Assembly: GCA_010671905.1 (NCBI GenBank)
Contig: JAAHII010000001.1
Location: 1,612,001 to 1,676,000, forward strand
DNA: 64,000 nt
Origin: Leptolyngbya sp. SIOISBB
GTDB lineage: Bacteria; Cyanobacteriota; Cyanobacteriia; Phormidesmidales; Phormidesmidaceae
Direction: 5' to 3'
Part shown: piece by piece, positions 1 to 10,000 of the stretch
How the letters are laid out: every line of letters begins with the position of its first letter
How positions within the stretch are numbered: position 1 is the first letter of the stretch
Notes under the pieces: model-generated
Databases searched by the model: none
Told to the model about the DNA's origin: nothing
What the model saw: the letters and a program-made list of their open reading frames with translations, nothing else
Translations under genes and position numbers: made by a program

Positions 1-1008
1 AAAGACGGTACTACCATTATCTGTGAATGGGTTAATACAGTGCTACGAGACGCTGACAAAAATTTCATTGGCGTATTTTCAATGGTGCAGGACGTGAGCG
101 AGCGCGAAAGCGCCAAGGCGGCGATCACCCAAAAGTCTCAGACTCTAAAACAAACACTCGCAAAGCTACAGCAAACCCAATTGCAAATGATTCAGAGTGA
201 AAAAATGGCAGTCTTAGGCAATTTAGTTGCTGGTGTGGCTCATGAAGTCAATAATCCCATTGGGTTTCTCAACGGTAGTATCCAAAATGCTGAAGACTAT
301 GTACAAGACCTATTTGAGTATTTGGAAACTTATCAGGAGCTACAACCGCCCAATGATCAAGTTCAGGAAAGTGCTGAAGAGGTCGACTTAGACTTTTTGC
401 GAGAAGACTTGCCCAAGTTGCTGAACTCAATGAAAGGGGCAACTGATCGCATCAAGGGCATCAGCACTAGTCTCCGCACCTTTTCCCGTGCTGATACAGA
501 AAATAAGGTCACAGCCAATCTGCATGAAGGGCTCGACAGCACCCTGCTGATTTTGAAATATCGATTGAAAGCAAACCAGCAACGTCCAGCTATTGAGGTT
601 GAACAACATTATGGTGAATTACCCGAGATCGAGTGCTTTCCGGGTCAACTCAATCAGGTCTTCATGAATATTCTGGCCAATGCTATTGATATGTTTGATG
701 AGGCGGCCCAGAAAAACACTTTTGAAGAAATGAGAAAAAACCCTCAAAAAATTACGATTAAGACTGCGATACTGATCGAAAAAAATGTTGTCAAGATCCG
801 CATTGCTGACAATGGTGAAGGTATGTCAGATGAAATAAAGTCCAAAATATTTAACAGCTCATTTACGACTAAAGAAGTAGGCAAAGGCACTGGTTTAGGG
901 CTGGCAATCGCTCAACAAATCATCGAAGAAACACATGAAGGTACTCTCACAGTGGAGTCTAAGGTGGGGCAGGGAACTGAATTTTGCATCTACTTACCTG
1001 CCAGCTAA
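1..1008 (+). CDS. Sensor histidine kinase, C-terminal part (5' end outside window)
   Basis: The reading frame is open from the first base, so the gene starts upstream. Residues 1-40 look like the end of a PAS/PAC sensor (KDGTTIICEWVN then VFSMVQDVSERE). A short coiled coil leads to a HisKA domain with the phospho-acceptor His in GVAHEVNNPIG near residue 81. A HATPase_c domain follows, with N box (QVFMNILANAID), G1 box (IADNGEGMSD) and G2 box (GKGTGLGLAIAQQ). The kinase half closely matches the C-terminus of the gene at 12709-18654, sharing GFLNGSI and ELQPPND, so it belongs to the same local family. What its missing N-terminus senses is unknown. It should autophosphorylate on His and pass phosphate to an unlinked response regulator. 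Confidence 0.9.
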   Translation, partial: KDGTTIICEWVNTVLRDADKNFIGVFSMVQDVSERESAKAAITQKSQTLKQTLAKLQQTQLQMIQSEKMAVLGNLVAGVAHEVNNPIGFLNGSIQNAEDYVQDLFEYLETYQELQPPNDQVQESAEEVDLDFLREDLPKLLNSMKGATDRIKGISTSLRTFSRADTENKVTANLHEGLDSTLLILKYRLKANQQRPAIEVEQHYGELPEIECFPGQLNQVFMNILANAIDMFDEAAQKNTFEEMRKNPQKITIKTAILIEKNVVKIRIADNGEGMSDEIKSKIFNSSFTTKEVGKGTGLGLAIAQQIIEETHEGTLTVESKVGQGTEFCIYLPAS

Positions 1009-1181
1009 AAATAAGTCAAAAAGGGTCAGCCTCGGTTTTCTTGAGAATAACAGCAATGATCTAAATCAAAATGCGAGCTCACCCAGTTTTGAGAACCTTA
1101 ACGGCACAGTAAACTAAGCCTCAAGTGTAGGACATGACCAGCATTACCGAGCTAATACTCGGTGGCATCAGTCTCGATACC

Positions 1182-1216
1182 AATCCCTCTCATCTCCCAA
1201 GCTTGGGAGAGGGATT
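1182..1216. repeat. Palindromic element in intergenic spacer
   Basis: TCTCCCAAGCTTGGGAGA at 1193-1210 is a perfect 18-bp palindrome. Outer partial arms CCCTCTC and GAGAGGG can pair in a competing register. It is followed by GGATTTAGGGTGAGG. The look is that of a dispersed intergenic repeat rather than a terminator, since no T-run follows. The rest of 1009-1270 holds nothing recognisable. Confidence 0.4.
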
Positions 1217-1269
1217 TAGGGTGAGGACGAATGGGTAGTAAATTTACGCCAAGCGGTATTAGTTTAACC

Positions 1270-1442
1270 TCGACAAGATGCAAAAGATTGAATGGGGATA
1301 CCACGCCGCAAATTTATGGGCGATCGCTCACCGCGACGGTAGAAACTACGCTTGATCGGGTGGTATCACGGAGCCCAAAAGCGTTTAGCACATAGGCGAT
1401 TTGGGCACATTGTATACCAAGTTCTCCCGCTTAAATATCACT
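1270..1442 (+). repeat. Duplicated leader, copy 1 (decayed)
   Basis: This spacer aligns with the spacers before the next two paralogues. Shared blocks are a HIP1-bearing segment near 1320, TATCACGGAGCC(C/A)AAA near 1365, and GATTTGGGCA near 1398. The hairpin that ends beside the ATG in copies 2 and 3 is damaged here: the arms read ACATTGTAT and CTTAAATAT. The promoter and leader were therefore probably duplicated together with the gene. Confidence 0.6.
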
Positions 1443-4400
1443 ATGAATAGCTCTACGACCTTGGCTAAACCGCTCCAACTGCCTGGTTATACGCTGAGCG
1501 AGACCCTTTACCAGGGTAATCGCACAACGGTTTATCGAGCACTGGCCGCCTCTACGCAGCAACCAGTGGTGATCAAAGTACTGTCTGAGGAATACCCAAG
1601 CTTTGCCGAATTGGTACAGTTTCGTAATCAGTACACAATTGCTAAAAATCTATCCATTGTCGGCATCGTACATCCCCTTAACCTAGAGCCTTATGGCAGC
1701 GGCTACGCCCTGGTGATGGAAGACTTTGCGGGTATTGCTCTGAGCCAGTATCTTCAGCAGAGTTCTCCCAGTTGCACCGAAACTCTTGGCATTGCCCTAC
1801 AGCTAGCCGGCATTCTTCACGAGCTGCATCAACATCGAGTTATCCACAAAGACATTAAACCTGCCAATATCTTGATTCACCCTGAATCGAAACAGGTCAA
1901 ACTGATCGACTTCAGCATTGCGTCCCTGCTGCCGAAAGAGACTCAGGTACTCCAAAATCCTCAGAGTTTGGAAGGAACGTTGGCTTATTTAGCGCCCGAA
2001 CAGACGGGCCGCATGAATCGCGCCATTGACTATCGCACCGACTTTTACGCCCTGGGCGTCACCCTTTACGAAATGCTCACGGGGCAACTGCCATTCACTA
2101 GCAGCGATCCGCTAGAACTCATTCACTGTCACATGGCGCAATCGCCTACTGCCGTGGACCAGATCAATCCGGCGATGCCCAAGATGATGGCGGCGATCAC
2201 CGCCAAGCTGATGGCCAAAAATGCGGAAGATCGCTATCAGACGGCGCTGGGCCTGAAACACGACCTCAAACGGTGCCTCAGTCAGTGGAAAACGCAGGGG
2301 GCGATCGCCGCATTTGAGTTAGGCAAAAGGGATATCAGCGATCGCTTCACCATTCCCGAACAGCTCTATGGCCGCGAAGCGGAAGTGCAGGCATTATTGG
2401 ATGCCTTTGAGCAGGTTGCCCAAGGCGCTTCGGAACTGATGCTAGTAGCAGGGGTCTCAGGTATCGGCAAAACCGCTGTCGTCAACGAAGTCCACAAGCC
2501 CATCACCCGTCAGCGGGGCTATTTTATTAAGGGCAAATACGATCAGTTTCAGCGAGATATTCCGCTATCGGCCGTTGTCCAGGCCTTTCAAGGGTTAGTG
2601 GAGCTGCAGCTGGCCGAACCTGACGATCAACTGGCTCAGTGGCGGGCTAAAATCCTGGCGGCTGTGGGCGACGATGGCCAGGTACTGATTGATGTCATTC
2701 CTGAATTAGAGCGCATCATTGGGGCTCAACCACCGGCTGCCGACCTCTCCGGTAGCGCCGCCCAAAACCGTTTCAATCGGCTGATGCAGCAGTTTGTCAG
2801 CGTCTTTACTGAGTCGAGTCACCCCCTCGTCATCTTTCTCGATGACTTGCAATGGGCAGATCTGGCTTCGTTGAAATTGCTGCAACTCCTGATGCAAAAA
2901 TCGGCTTATCTACTAATTATTGGTGCCTATCGAGATAACGAAGTTTCACCGACTCACCCCTTCATCCTAACGGTTGAAGAGATCATCAAACAGCAGCTCA
3001 AAGTCAATACTATGACCCTGCAGCCTCTGAGCAACTGTGATCTCAATCAACTGGTCGCTGACACCCTGCAATGTGATCGAGATGTTGCCCAACCCTTAAC
3101 CAAATTGGTCTATCAAAAAACGCAGGGAAATCCCTTCTTTACCACTCAGTTTCTGAAGGCTCTCTATGAAGATAATCTGATCGTCTTTAATGCTGACATC
3201 GGTTACTGGCAATGTGACATTGCAGCGGTGCGAGCGGTCACGTTGACCGATGATGTGGTGGCATTTATGGCGGGACGGCTGCAAAAGCTACCCGCTGAAA
3301 CGCAAAAAATCCTCAAGTTAGCAGCCTGCATCGGGGCTCAGTTTGATTTACAAACTCTGAGTATTGTCTGCCAACAAACGCCCGAGCAAACGGCTACCGG
3401 CCTGTGGCCTGCACTACAGGATGGTCTGCTCATCCCCATCAATGAAACCTACAAGTTTTATCTTCAGGACGGTAGCGAAAACGGGGCGATCGCTCAGTCT
3501 TCGATCAACTCCATCTATAAGTTTCTCCATGACCGGGTTCAGCAGTCCGCCTACTCTCTCATCCCGACCGATCAGCGCCAAGCCACCCATCTAAAGATTG
3601 GCCAACTCTTGCTGGCGGCCACCAACGAAACCGAGCAACGGGAACGGTTATTTGAAATCGCCAATCAGCTCAATGCCGGTCGTACACTGATTACCGATCA
3701 GGCAGAATGCCTCAAGTTAGCACAGCTCAACCTAGCAGCCGGACTCAAGGCCAAGGGGGCAACGGCCTATACGACCGCCCGAGACTACTTAAAAATGGGC
3801 ATTCAGCTGGTGGGTGATCGTGGCTGGGAAATAACTTACCAGCTGACGCTCAAGCTATATCGACAACTCGCAGAAATTGAATTTCTCTGCGGCAACTTTG
3901 AGCAGACAGAAGCCAACGTCAACGAAGTCCTAAACCATGCCCAGGATAAATTAGACCAAGCCGAAATTTACAATCTATTGGTTGTGCAAAACACCTTCAT
4001 CGGCCAACACAATCAGGCAGTTAAAGCAGGATTGACAGCTCTAAAACTGCTTGATTTTGATCTAACTAAAGATGATTTACAAGCATCTGTTCAGCAAGAG
4101 ATCGATAAGATAAATGACTATTTAAGTCGCCATTCTGTGCTGTCACTATTAGACAAGCTATCAGAAACCCAAGACCCTCGCATTCGAATTGCTGTACAAC
4201 TTCTAGTTAATATCGATCCGCCACTGTATGTCACCTCCCAAATTGAGCTCTACACATTAGTCTCCGCCAAAATTGTTACGCTTTCGATTGAGCATGGCTA
4301 CATCCCAGAAACGGTGAAGGGTTACGGTAACTATGGTTGGTTATCAGGCTTAGTTCTAGGAGATTATGAGACCGGGTATGATTTTGGCGTTTTAGGCATG

Positions 4401-6869
4401 GAACTTGCCCATAAAATCCATAACCAGGCTCAACTTAGCAAAGTAAGTCTTTCGTTTGGTAGCTGGATTCACGGTTGGAGCAAACCCATCCGCGAGGTCT
4501 TTGATGTCAATGATGAAGGGTATCGAGCTGGGATTGAGTCCGGGGAAATATTATTCGGCGGTTGGAATCTATTTTGTAAGATTTCTAATCTGCTTTTTGC
4601 CGGAGAGAGCTTAGACGATATCCATAACCATCTGCAAAAGTATTTACCCTTTGCTCACAACACTCAGAATGGCTTTTTGTATGGTGTGTTAGGCGGAATT
4701 TATCTCCTGGTTGAACCATTACGTCGCGCTTCTATAGAAGATGCATCAACGCCCAATTCAGACAGTCATGTCGATCGAGAATCGTTTATTCAATTCTGTG
4801 AGAACTCTCAAGATTTTTGTTCCTTGAGTGTCTTTTATACCTGGCAGATGCAGTTAGCCTGTATCAACCAACAGTTTGCCGAAGGCTTGCCTTATGTGAA
4901 AGCCGCTGAGCGCACATTGATGGGAGCGATTGGTTTTTTACCGATTTCTGAATACCCGGTTTATGCCTCGCTAATTTTGCTCAACCTCTATGCTGAAGCC
5001 ACGCCAGAGCAGCAGTTAGACTATCTGCAGCAAGTCGAAAAACACCAACAACAATATCAGGTGTGGGCAGACAATTGTGCTGAGAACTTCTTGCATAAGT
5101 ATTTGCTGGTAGAGGCCGAACGGCATCGAGTGCTGGGCGATCGCCTAGCAGCAGCAGACTACTATGATCGCGCCATTGCCTCTGCCAAAGCAGCTAAATT
5201 TGTGCATATAGAGGCTCTGGCCAATGAATTTGCCGCTCGGTTCTATCTCACTTGGGGAAGAGAACGGATTGCCCAAGACTACTTAATCGATGCTCACCAG
5301 GCCTATCGCCGTTGGGGAGCCCAGGCTAAAAGCGGCACAACTAGAAGAGGATTACCCTAACTGGTTAAGACGGACTGTAGCCACTCCATTCACCACGCTG
5401 GATCCCTTGGAAACTTTGGCTGCGGTTAGTCCCCGCTTAACCATTCAAGCCCATGGAACTTCACCTTCAACTGGACACAATTCTACGAGCAGCAGTATTA
5501 ACCAATCTCTAGATTTTGCTGCTATTTTGCAGGCCTCTCAGCTTCTCTCCAGTACGATCCAACTGGATGAACTGTTGCATCAATTAACGCGCATCATTTT
5601 GCAAAATTCGGGCGGCGATCGCTGCGCCCTCATCCTGCCCAATGAGGCTGGAGAGTGGCAGGTGCAGGCGATCGCCACGGCCGAAACGACCCAGCTTTAT
5701 GCCGAGCCGCTGAACACCCATTCACAACTGCCGGTCAAACTGATTCACTATGTCAAAAACGCTCAAGAAGTAGTCGCCATTAACAACCTAGAAACGGATT
5801 TACCCGTGCTAGACGACTATCTCAATCAGCAACAACCCAAAAGCATCTTGGCATTACCGATTCTCAATCAGGGGCGTTGCCTCGGCATTCTTGCCCTCGA
5901 AAATCGCCTCACCAGTGGCGTCTTTGTCGAGGAGCGGATTTTGGTGCTTAACTTCCTCTGCACCCAAGCCGCTATCTCGCTCGAAAATGCTCGCCTTTAT
6001 CAACAGGTTCAACAGTCTCTGATCGACTTACAAAATGCTCAATTGCAGATGGTGCAGGAGTGAAAAAATGTCCGCCCTCGGGGGGATTGGTCGCGGGTGT
6101 TGCCCACGAAATCAATAATCCCGTCGGCTGTATTTTGGGCAATGTGGGCGCGACCCAGGACTACATCAGCGATTTACTCGGGCTGCTAGACCTCTACGCG
6201 GAGAAGTTTCCCGAACCTGGGCCGGAGATTGAAGACGAACTGGAAGAGGTCGATCTCGATTACGTGCGCGAAGACTTGCCGAAGCTGATTCGGGCGATGA
6301 AAGATAGTGGCGATCGCATCACCGAGATTAGCCGCAGTTTACGCACCTTCTCCCGCGCCGATACTGAAAACAAGCAGTCCTTCAACCTGCACGAAGGCAT
6401 CGACAGCACGGTACTCATTCTACGGCACCGGCTGAAAGCGAATGAGCAGCGACCGGAGATTGATGTCGTGAGAGAATATGGCGATCTTCCTGACATCGAC
6501 TGCTTTCCCGGTCAGATCAATCAGGTGTTCATGAATATCTTGGCCAACGCCATTGATGTTTTAGATGAGGTGAGTCAGCACCGCAGTCTAGAAGAGATGA
6601 AAGCGCAGCCGCACCGGATCACGATTCGCACTACAGTCAAAAATAATCAGGTGAATGTGGTGATCGCGGACAATGGTCCTGGCATTATCGAGGAGATTCA
6701 GGCCAAAATCTTTGACTATTTGTTCACGACTAAAACAGTGGGTAAAGGGACGGGATTGGGGTTGGCGATCGCCCGTCAAATTGTGGTTGACACCCACGGG
6801 GGTAACCTAGACGTGCAATCTGCAGTGAGTCAAGGCACAGAGTTTTCCATTCGTCTGCCACTCAACTAA
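1443..6869 (+). pseudogene. Ser/Thr kinase - AAA ATPase - GAF - histidine kinase, paralogue 1, with three +1 frameshifts
   Basis: This is the trifunctional Ser/Thr kinase/ATP-binding/sensor histidine kinase family (HstK-like). The start is ATG 1443 by alignment with copy 2; a TTG at 1401 is also in frame. Kinase residues 15-280 carry K45 in VVIKVL, HKDIKPAN with D137, DFS at 156-158 and APE at 184. The ATPase P-loop GVSGIGKT is near 337 and FLDDLQWAD near 464. A helical repeat region, GAF and HisKA/HATPase follow. Compared with copy 2, single bases are inserted in the A-run 5328-5331, at G 6057-6058 and in the G-run 6080-6085. These split the product into three frames (1443-5360, about 5290-6063, about 6060-6869). 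If real, the sensor half is lost from the first product. Sequencing error is a live alternative because every lesion lengthens a homopolymer. Confidence 0.85.
5647..6217 (+). repeat. Near-identical tract shared with 11250-11818
   Basis: Direct comparison of the two paralogues gives 571 against 569 bases with two substitutions and the two single-G insertions of copy 1. It covers most of the GAF domain and the HisKA start. Flanking sequence on both sides diverges at many synonymous sites, so the tract looks recently homogenised by gene conversion. Confidence 0.85.
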
Positions 6870-6909
6870 ACACTGTTTGACTCACGATTGAGTCCAGACC
6901 GATAGGTAA

Positions 6910-7079
6910 CTTGATGCGAAGAGTTAAGTCGGGATGCCATGCTAAAAATTTAGCGGCGATCTCTCGCCACAACGGCAACAACTAGGCTTGATTGGATGGT
7001 ATCACGGAGCCACAAACCGTTTGGCACACAGATGGTTTGGGCATATTGAAGGCTAAGTTCTTCCGCTTCAATATCCCCT
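6910..7079 (+). repeat. Duplicated leader, copy 2
   Basis: This is homologous to 1270-1442 and 12530-12708: a partly decayed HIP1 segment (GGCGATCTCTCGCC) near 6955, TATCACGGAGCCACAAACCG near 7000, and GTTTGGGCATATTGAAG near 7035. It holds the hairpin annotated at 7043-7074. No good Shine-Dalgarno sequence precedes the ATG at 7080. Confidence 0.65.
7043..7074 (+). promoter_or_regulatory. Hairpin just before the start codon of paralogue 2
   Basis: Perfect 9-bp arms ATATTGAAG (7043-7051) and CTTCAATAT (7066-7074) enclose a 14-nt loop. The stem ends 5 nt before ATG 7080, so it fills the place where a ribosome binding site would lie. The same arms and loop length recur at 12673-12704, which supports function as an RNA element or an operator. 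Which of the two it is cannot be told from sequence. Confidence 0.55.
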
Positions 7080-10000
7080 ATGAGCAGTTCTACGATCTTG
7101 GCTAAACCGCTTCAACTGCCTGGTTATACACTGGGCGAGACCCTTTACCAAGGCAGTCGCACAACGGTTTATCAAGCACTGGCTGCATCCACCCAGCAGC
7201 CAGTGGTGGTCAAAGTGCTGTCTCAAGAACACCCGAGCTTTGCCGAACTGGTGCAGTTCCGCAATCAGTACGAGATCACTAAAAACCTACCCATCGTCGG
7301 CATTGTGCCTCCTCTCAGCCTGGAGCCTTATGGCAATGGCTATGCGCTGGTGATGGAAGCCTTTGAGGGGGTCGATTTAAGGCAATATAGTCAGCAAAAT
7401 ACCTTAAGTATTGGTGACATTTTAAGCATCGGTATTCAGCTAGCGGATATTCTCCACGAACTCCACCAGCATCAGGTAATCCACAAAGACATCAAGCCCG
7501 CCAATATTCTGATTCATCCCGAGTCAAAGCAGATCAAGCTGATTGATTTCAGTATTGCCTCTTTGTTACCGAAGGAAACCCAGGCGCTCCAAAGTCCCAA
7601 TCTTTTAGAAGGTACACTGGCCTATCTGGCTCCGGAGCAAACCGGACGCATGAATCGCAGTATTGATTATCGGACCGATTTCTACGCTCTCGGCATTACT
7701 CTCTATCAGTTGCTCACCGGTACTTTGCCCTTTATCTCCGATAATCCCTTGGAGTTGATGCATTGTCACTTGGCCAAGCAGCCGGTGTCAGTTGCGCAGG
7801 TAAAGCCTGAGGTGCCCGCCCCAGTAGCGGCGATTGTCGCCAAGCTGATGGCAAAGAATGCAGAAGACCGCTATCAGAGTGCCTTAGGCCTGAAAACCGA
7901 TCTGGAACGGTGTTTGACCGAGTGGGAAAAGCAGGGTCACATTAGTGACTTTGCTTTAGGCAGGCGGGATTTAAGCGATCGCTTCCTGATTCCCGAAAAA
8001 CTCTATGGTCGTGCGGTCGAAGTCCAGACATTGCTGGATACGTTTGAGCGAGTTGCTCAAGGAACATCAGAACTGATGCTAGTGGCGGGCTTTTCCGGCA
8101 TCGGTAAAACCGCCGTCATCAACGAAGTCCACAAACCCATCGTCAAAAATCGCGGTTACTTCATCAAAGGCAAATTTGACCAATTCAATCGCAACATTCC
8201 CTTCTCCGCCTTCGTGCAAGCCTTCCGTCACTTGATGGGGCAAATTCTCAGCGAATCGAACGCCGCATTAGACCAGTGGAAAACCCAAATCCTGGCAGCT
8301 GTCGGCCCCAACGGACAAGTGCTGATCGATGTCATTCCCGAACTGGAACTCGTCATTGGCGAGCAGCCAGCAGTTCCTGAGCTATCGGGCAGTGCGGCAC
8401 AGAATCGCTTTAACCTGCTGTTTGAGCAATTCATTACCGTCTTCACCACCCAAGAACATCCGCTGGTGATATTTCTCGACGACTTGCAATGGGCCGACTC
8501 CGCTTCGCTCAACTTGATGAAAGTGCTCATGGGCGATCGCGATCGGGGCTATTTACTGCTACTGGGAGCCTATCGCGATAACGAAGTCTTTCCGGCCCAT
8601 CCGCTCATGTTGAGTTTGGCCGACTTGGCGAAGCAAAAAGCGACCATTTCCACCATTACTCTGGCCCCCTTATCGATACCTCACATCAATCAACTCGTCG
8701 CCGAAACGCTCAGTTGCTCCGCTGAGACGGCTCAACCCTTGACGGAATTGGTGTATCAAAAGACTCAAGGCAATCCTTTCTTCAGCACCCAGTTCTTGAC
8801 CGGCTTGCATGAAGATGGATTGATTGCGTTTAACCCCAGTTTGGGCTACTGGGAATGCGATTTGGTCAAGGTGCACGATGCCGCGCTGACGGATGATGTC
8901 GTGGAGTTTATGGCAGGTCGATTGCAGAAATTGCCGACTGAGACCCAAGAGATTCTGAAGCTCGCCGCTTGTATTGGCAACCAGTTTGATTTAGAAACGT
9001 TAGCCATCGTGCGAGGAACTTCATCCGAAGCCGTGGCTTCAGAACTTTGGAGCGCTCTGCAAGAAGGGATCATTTTACCGATCAGCGAATCATATAAGTT
9101 TTTTCAAGGTGAGCTCAACTCTACTGAAGCCGACACAATTGCAGTCGATTATCGTTTCCTGCACGACCGCATTCAACAGGCAGCTTATTCACTCATTCCC
9201 GAGGATCGGAAACAAGAAACTCACCTCAAAATTGGTCGATTATTACTGAAGTGCATTCCCGAAACCGAGCGAGAAGAAACGATTTTTGATATTGTCAATC
9301 AACTCAATCGAGGTCACAATATAATCGAGGGAAAGCAGGAAAAAGTCGATCTCGCCTACCTCAACTTAATCGCAGGGAAAAAAGCCAAGTTATCAACAGC
9401 ATTCACTACAGCTCTAGAATACGGTGAAGTTGGCATTCAACTTTTGCCTCCTACTCAGTGGCAAGAGTATTACGATTTAACTTTAGACCTGCATCAAATG
9501 GTTGCCGAAGCTGCTTATAGTGGCGGAGAGTTTGACGTTGCAAAAAAAATCACTGAATCTGCCTTGAAGTTTGCCAGATCATCTGTTGAAAAAACGAGAT
9601 TCTATCAAATAAAAATCGATATTTACGTCGCTAAAAGTAATTGTTTTGAAGCGATTGAAGCTGGTCGGGAGATCTTAAAACTACTGGGTGTTGAATTACC
9701 AAAATCAGTCACACCAGAAGAAATACAGCAGATATTTTCTGAACTAGCAGCAGCGATGCCAGAAGGAGGCGCAGAAGCCCTATTAGCATTGCCGACGACA
9801 AGCAACCCTTCAGTCATTGCCGCAATGCAAACCTTAGTCAAGCTAGCAACGCCAATTTTTACCACCAGCCCAGAATTATTCCCCCTGTTGGCGGCAAACA
9901 TGATTAAACAAACTTTGAAATACGGAACAACCTCTATTTCTGCAGTGGGTTACTCTCACTATAGTATGTTGCTCGTTAGTATATTTAACGATCTTGAAGC

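Noticed and set aside
5290-6063. Separate GAF protein starting at 5290
   Set aside because: It is the middle of the frameshifted paralogue 1, as shown by alignment with 7080-12479, not an independent gene.
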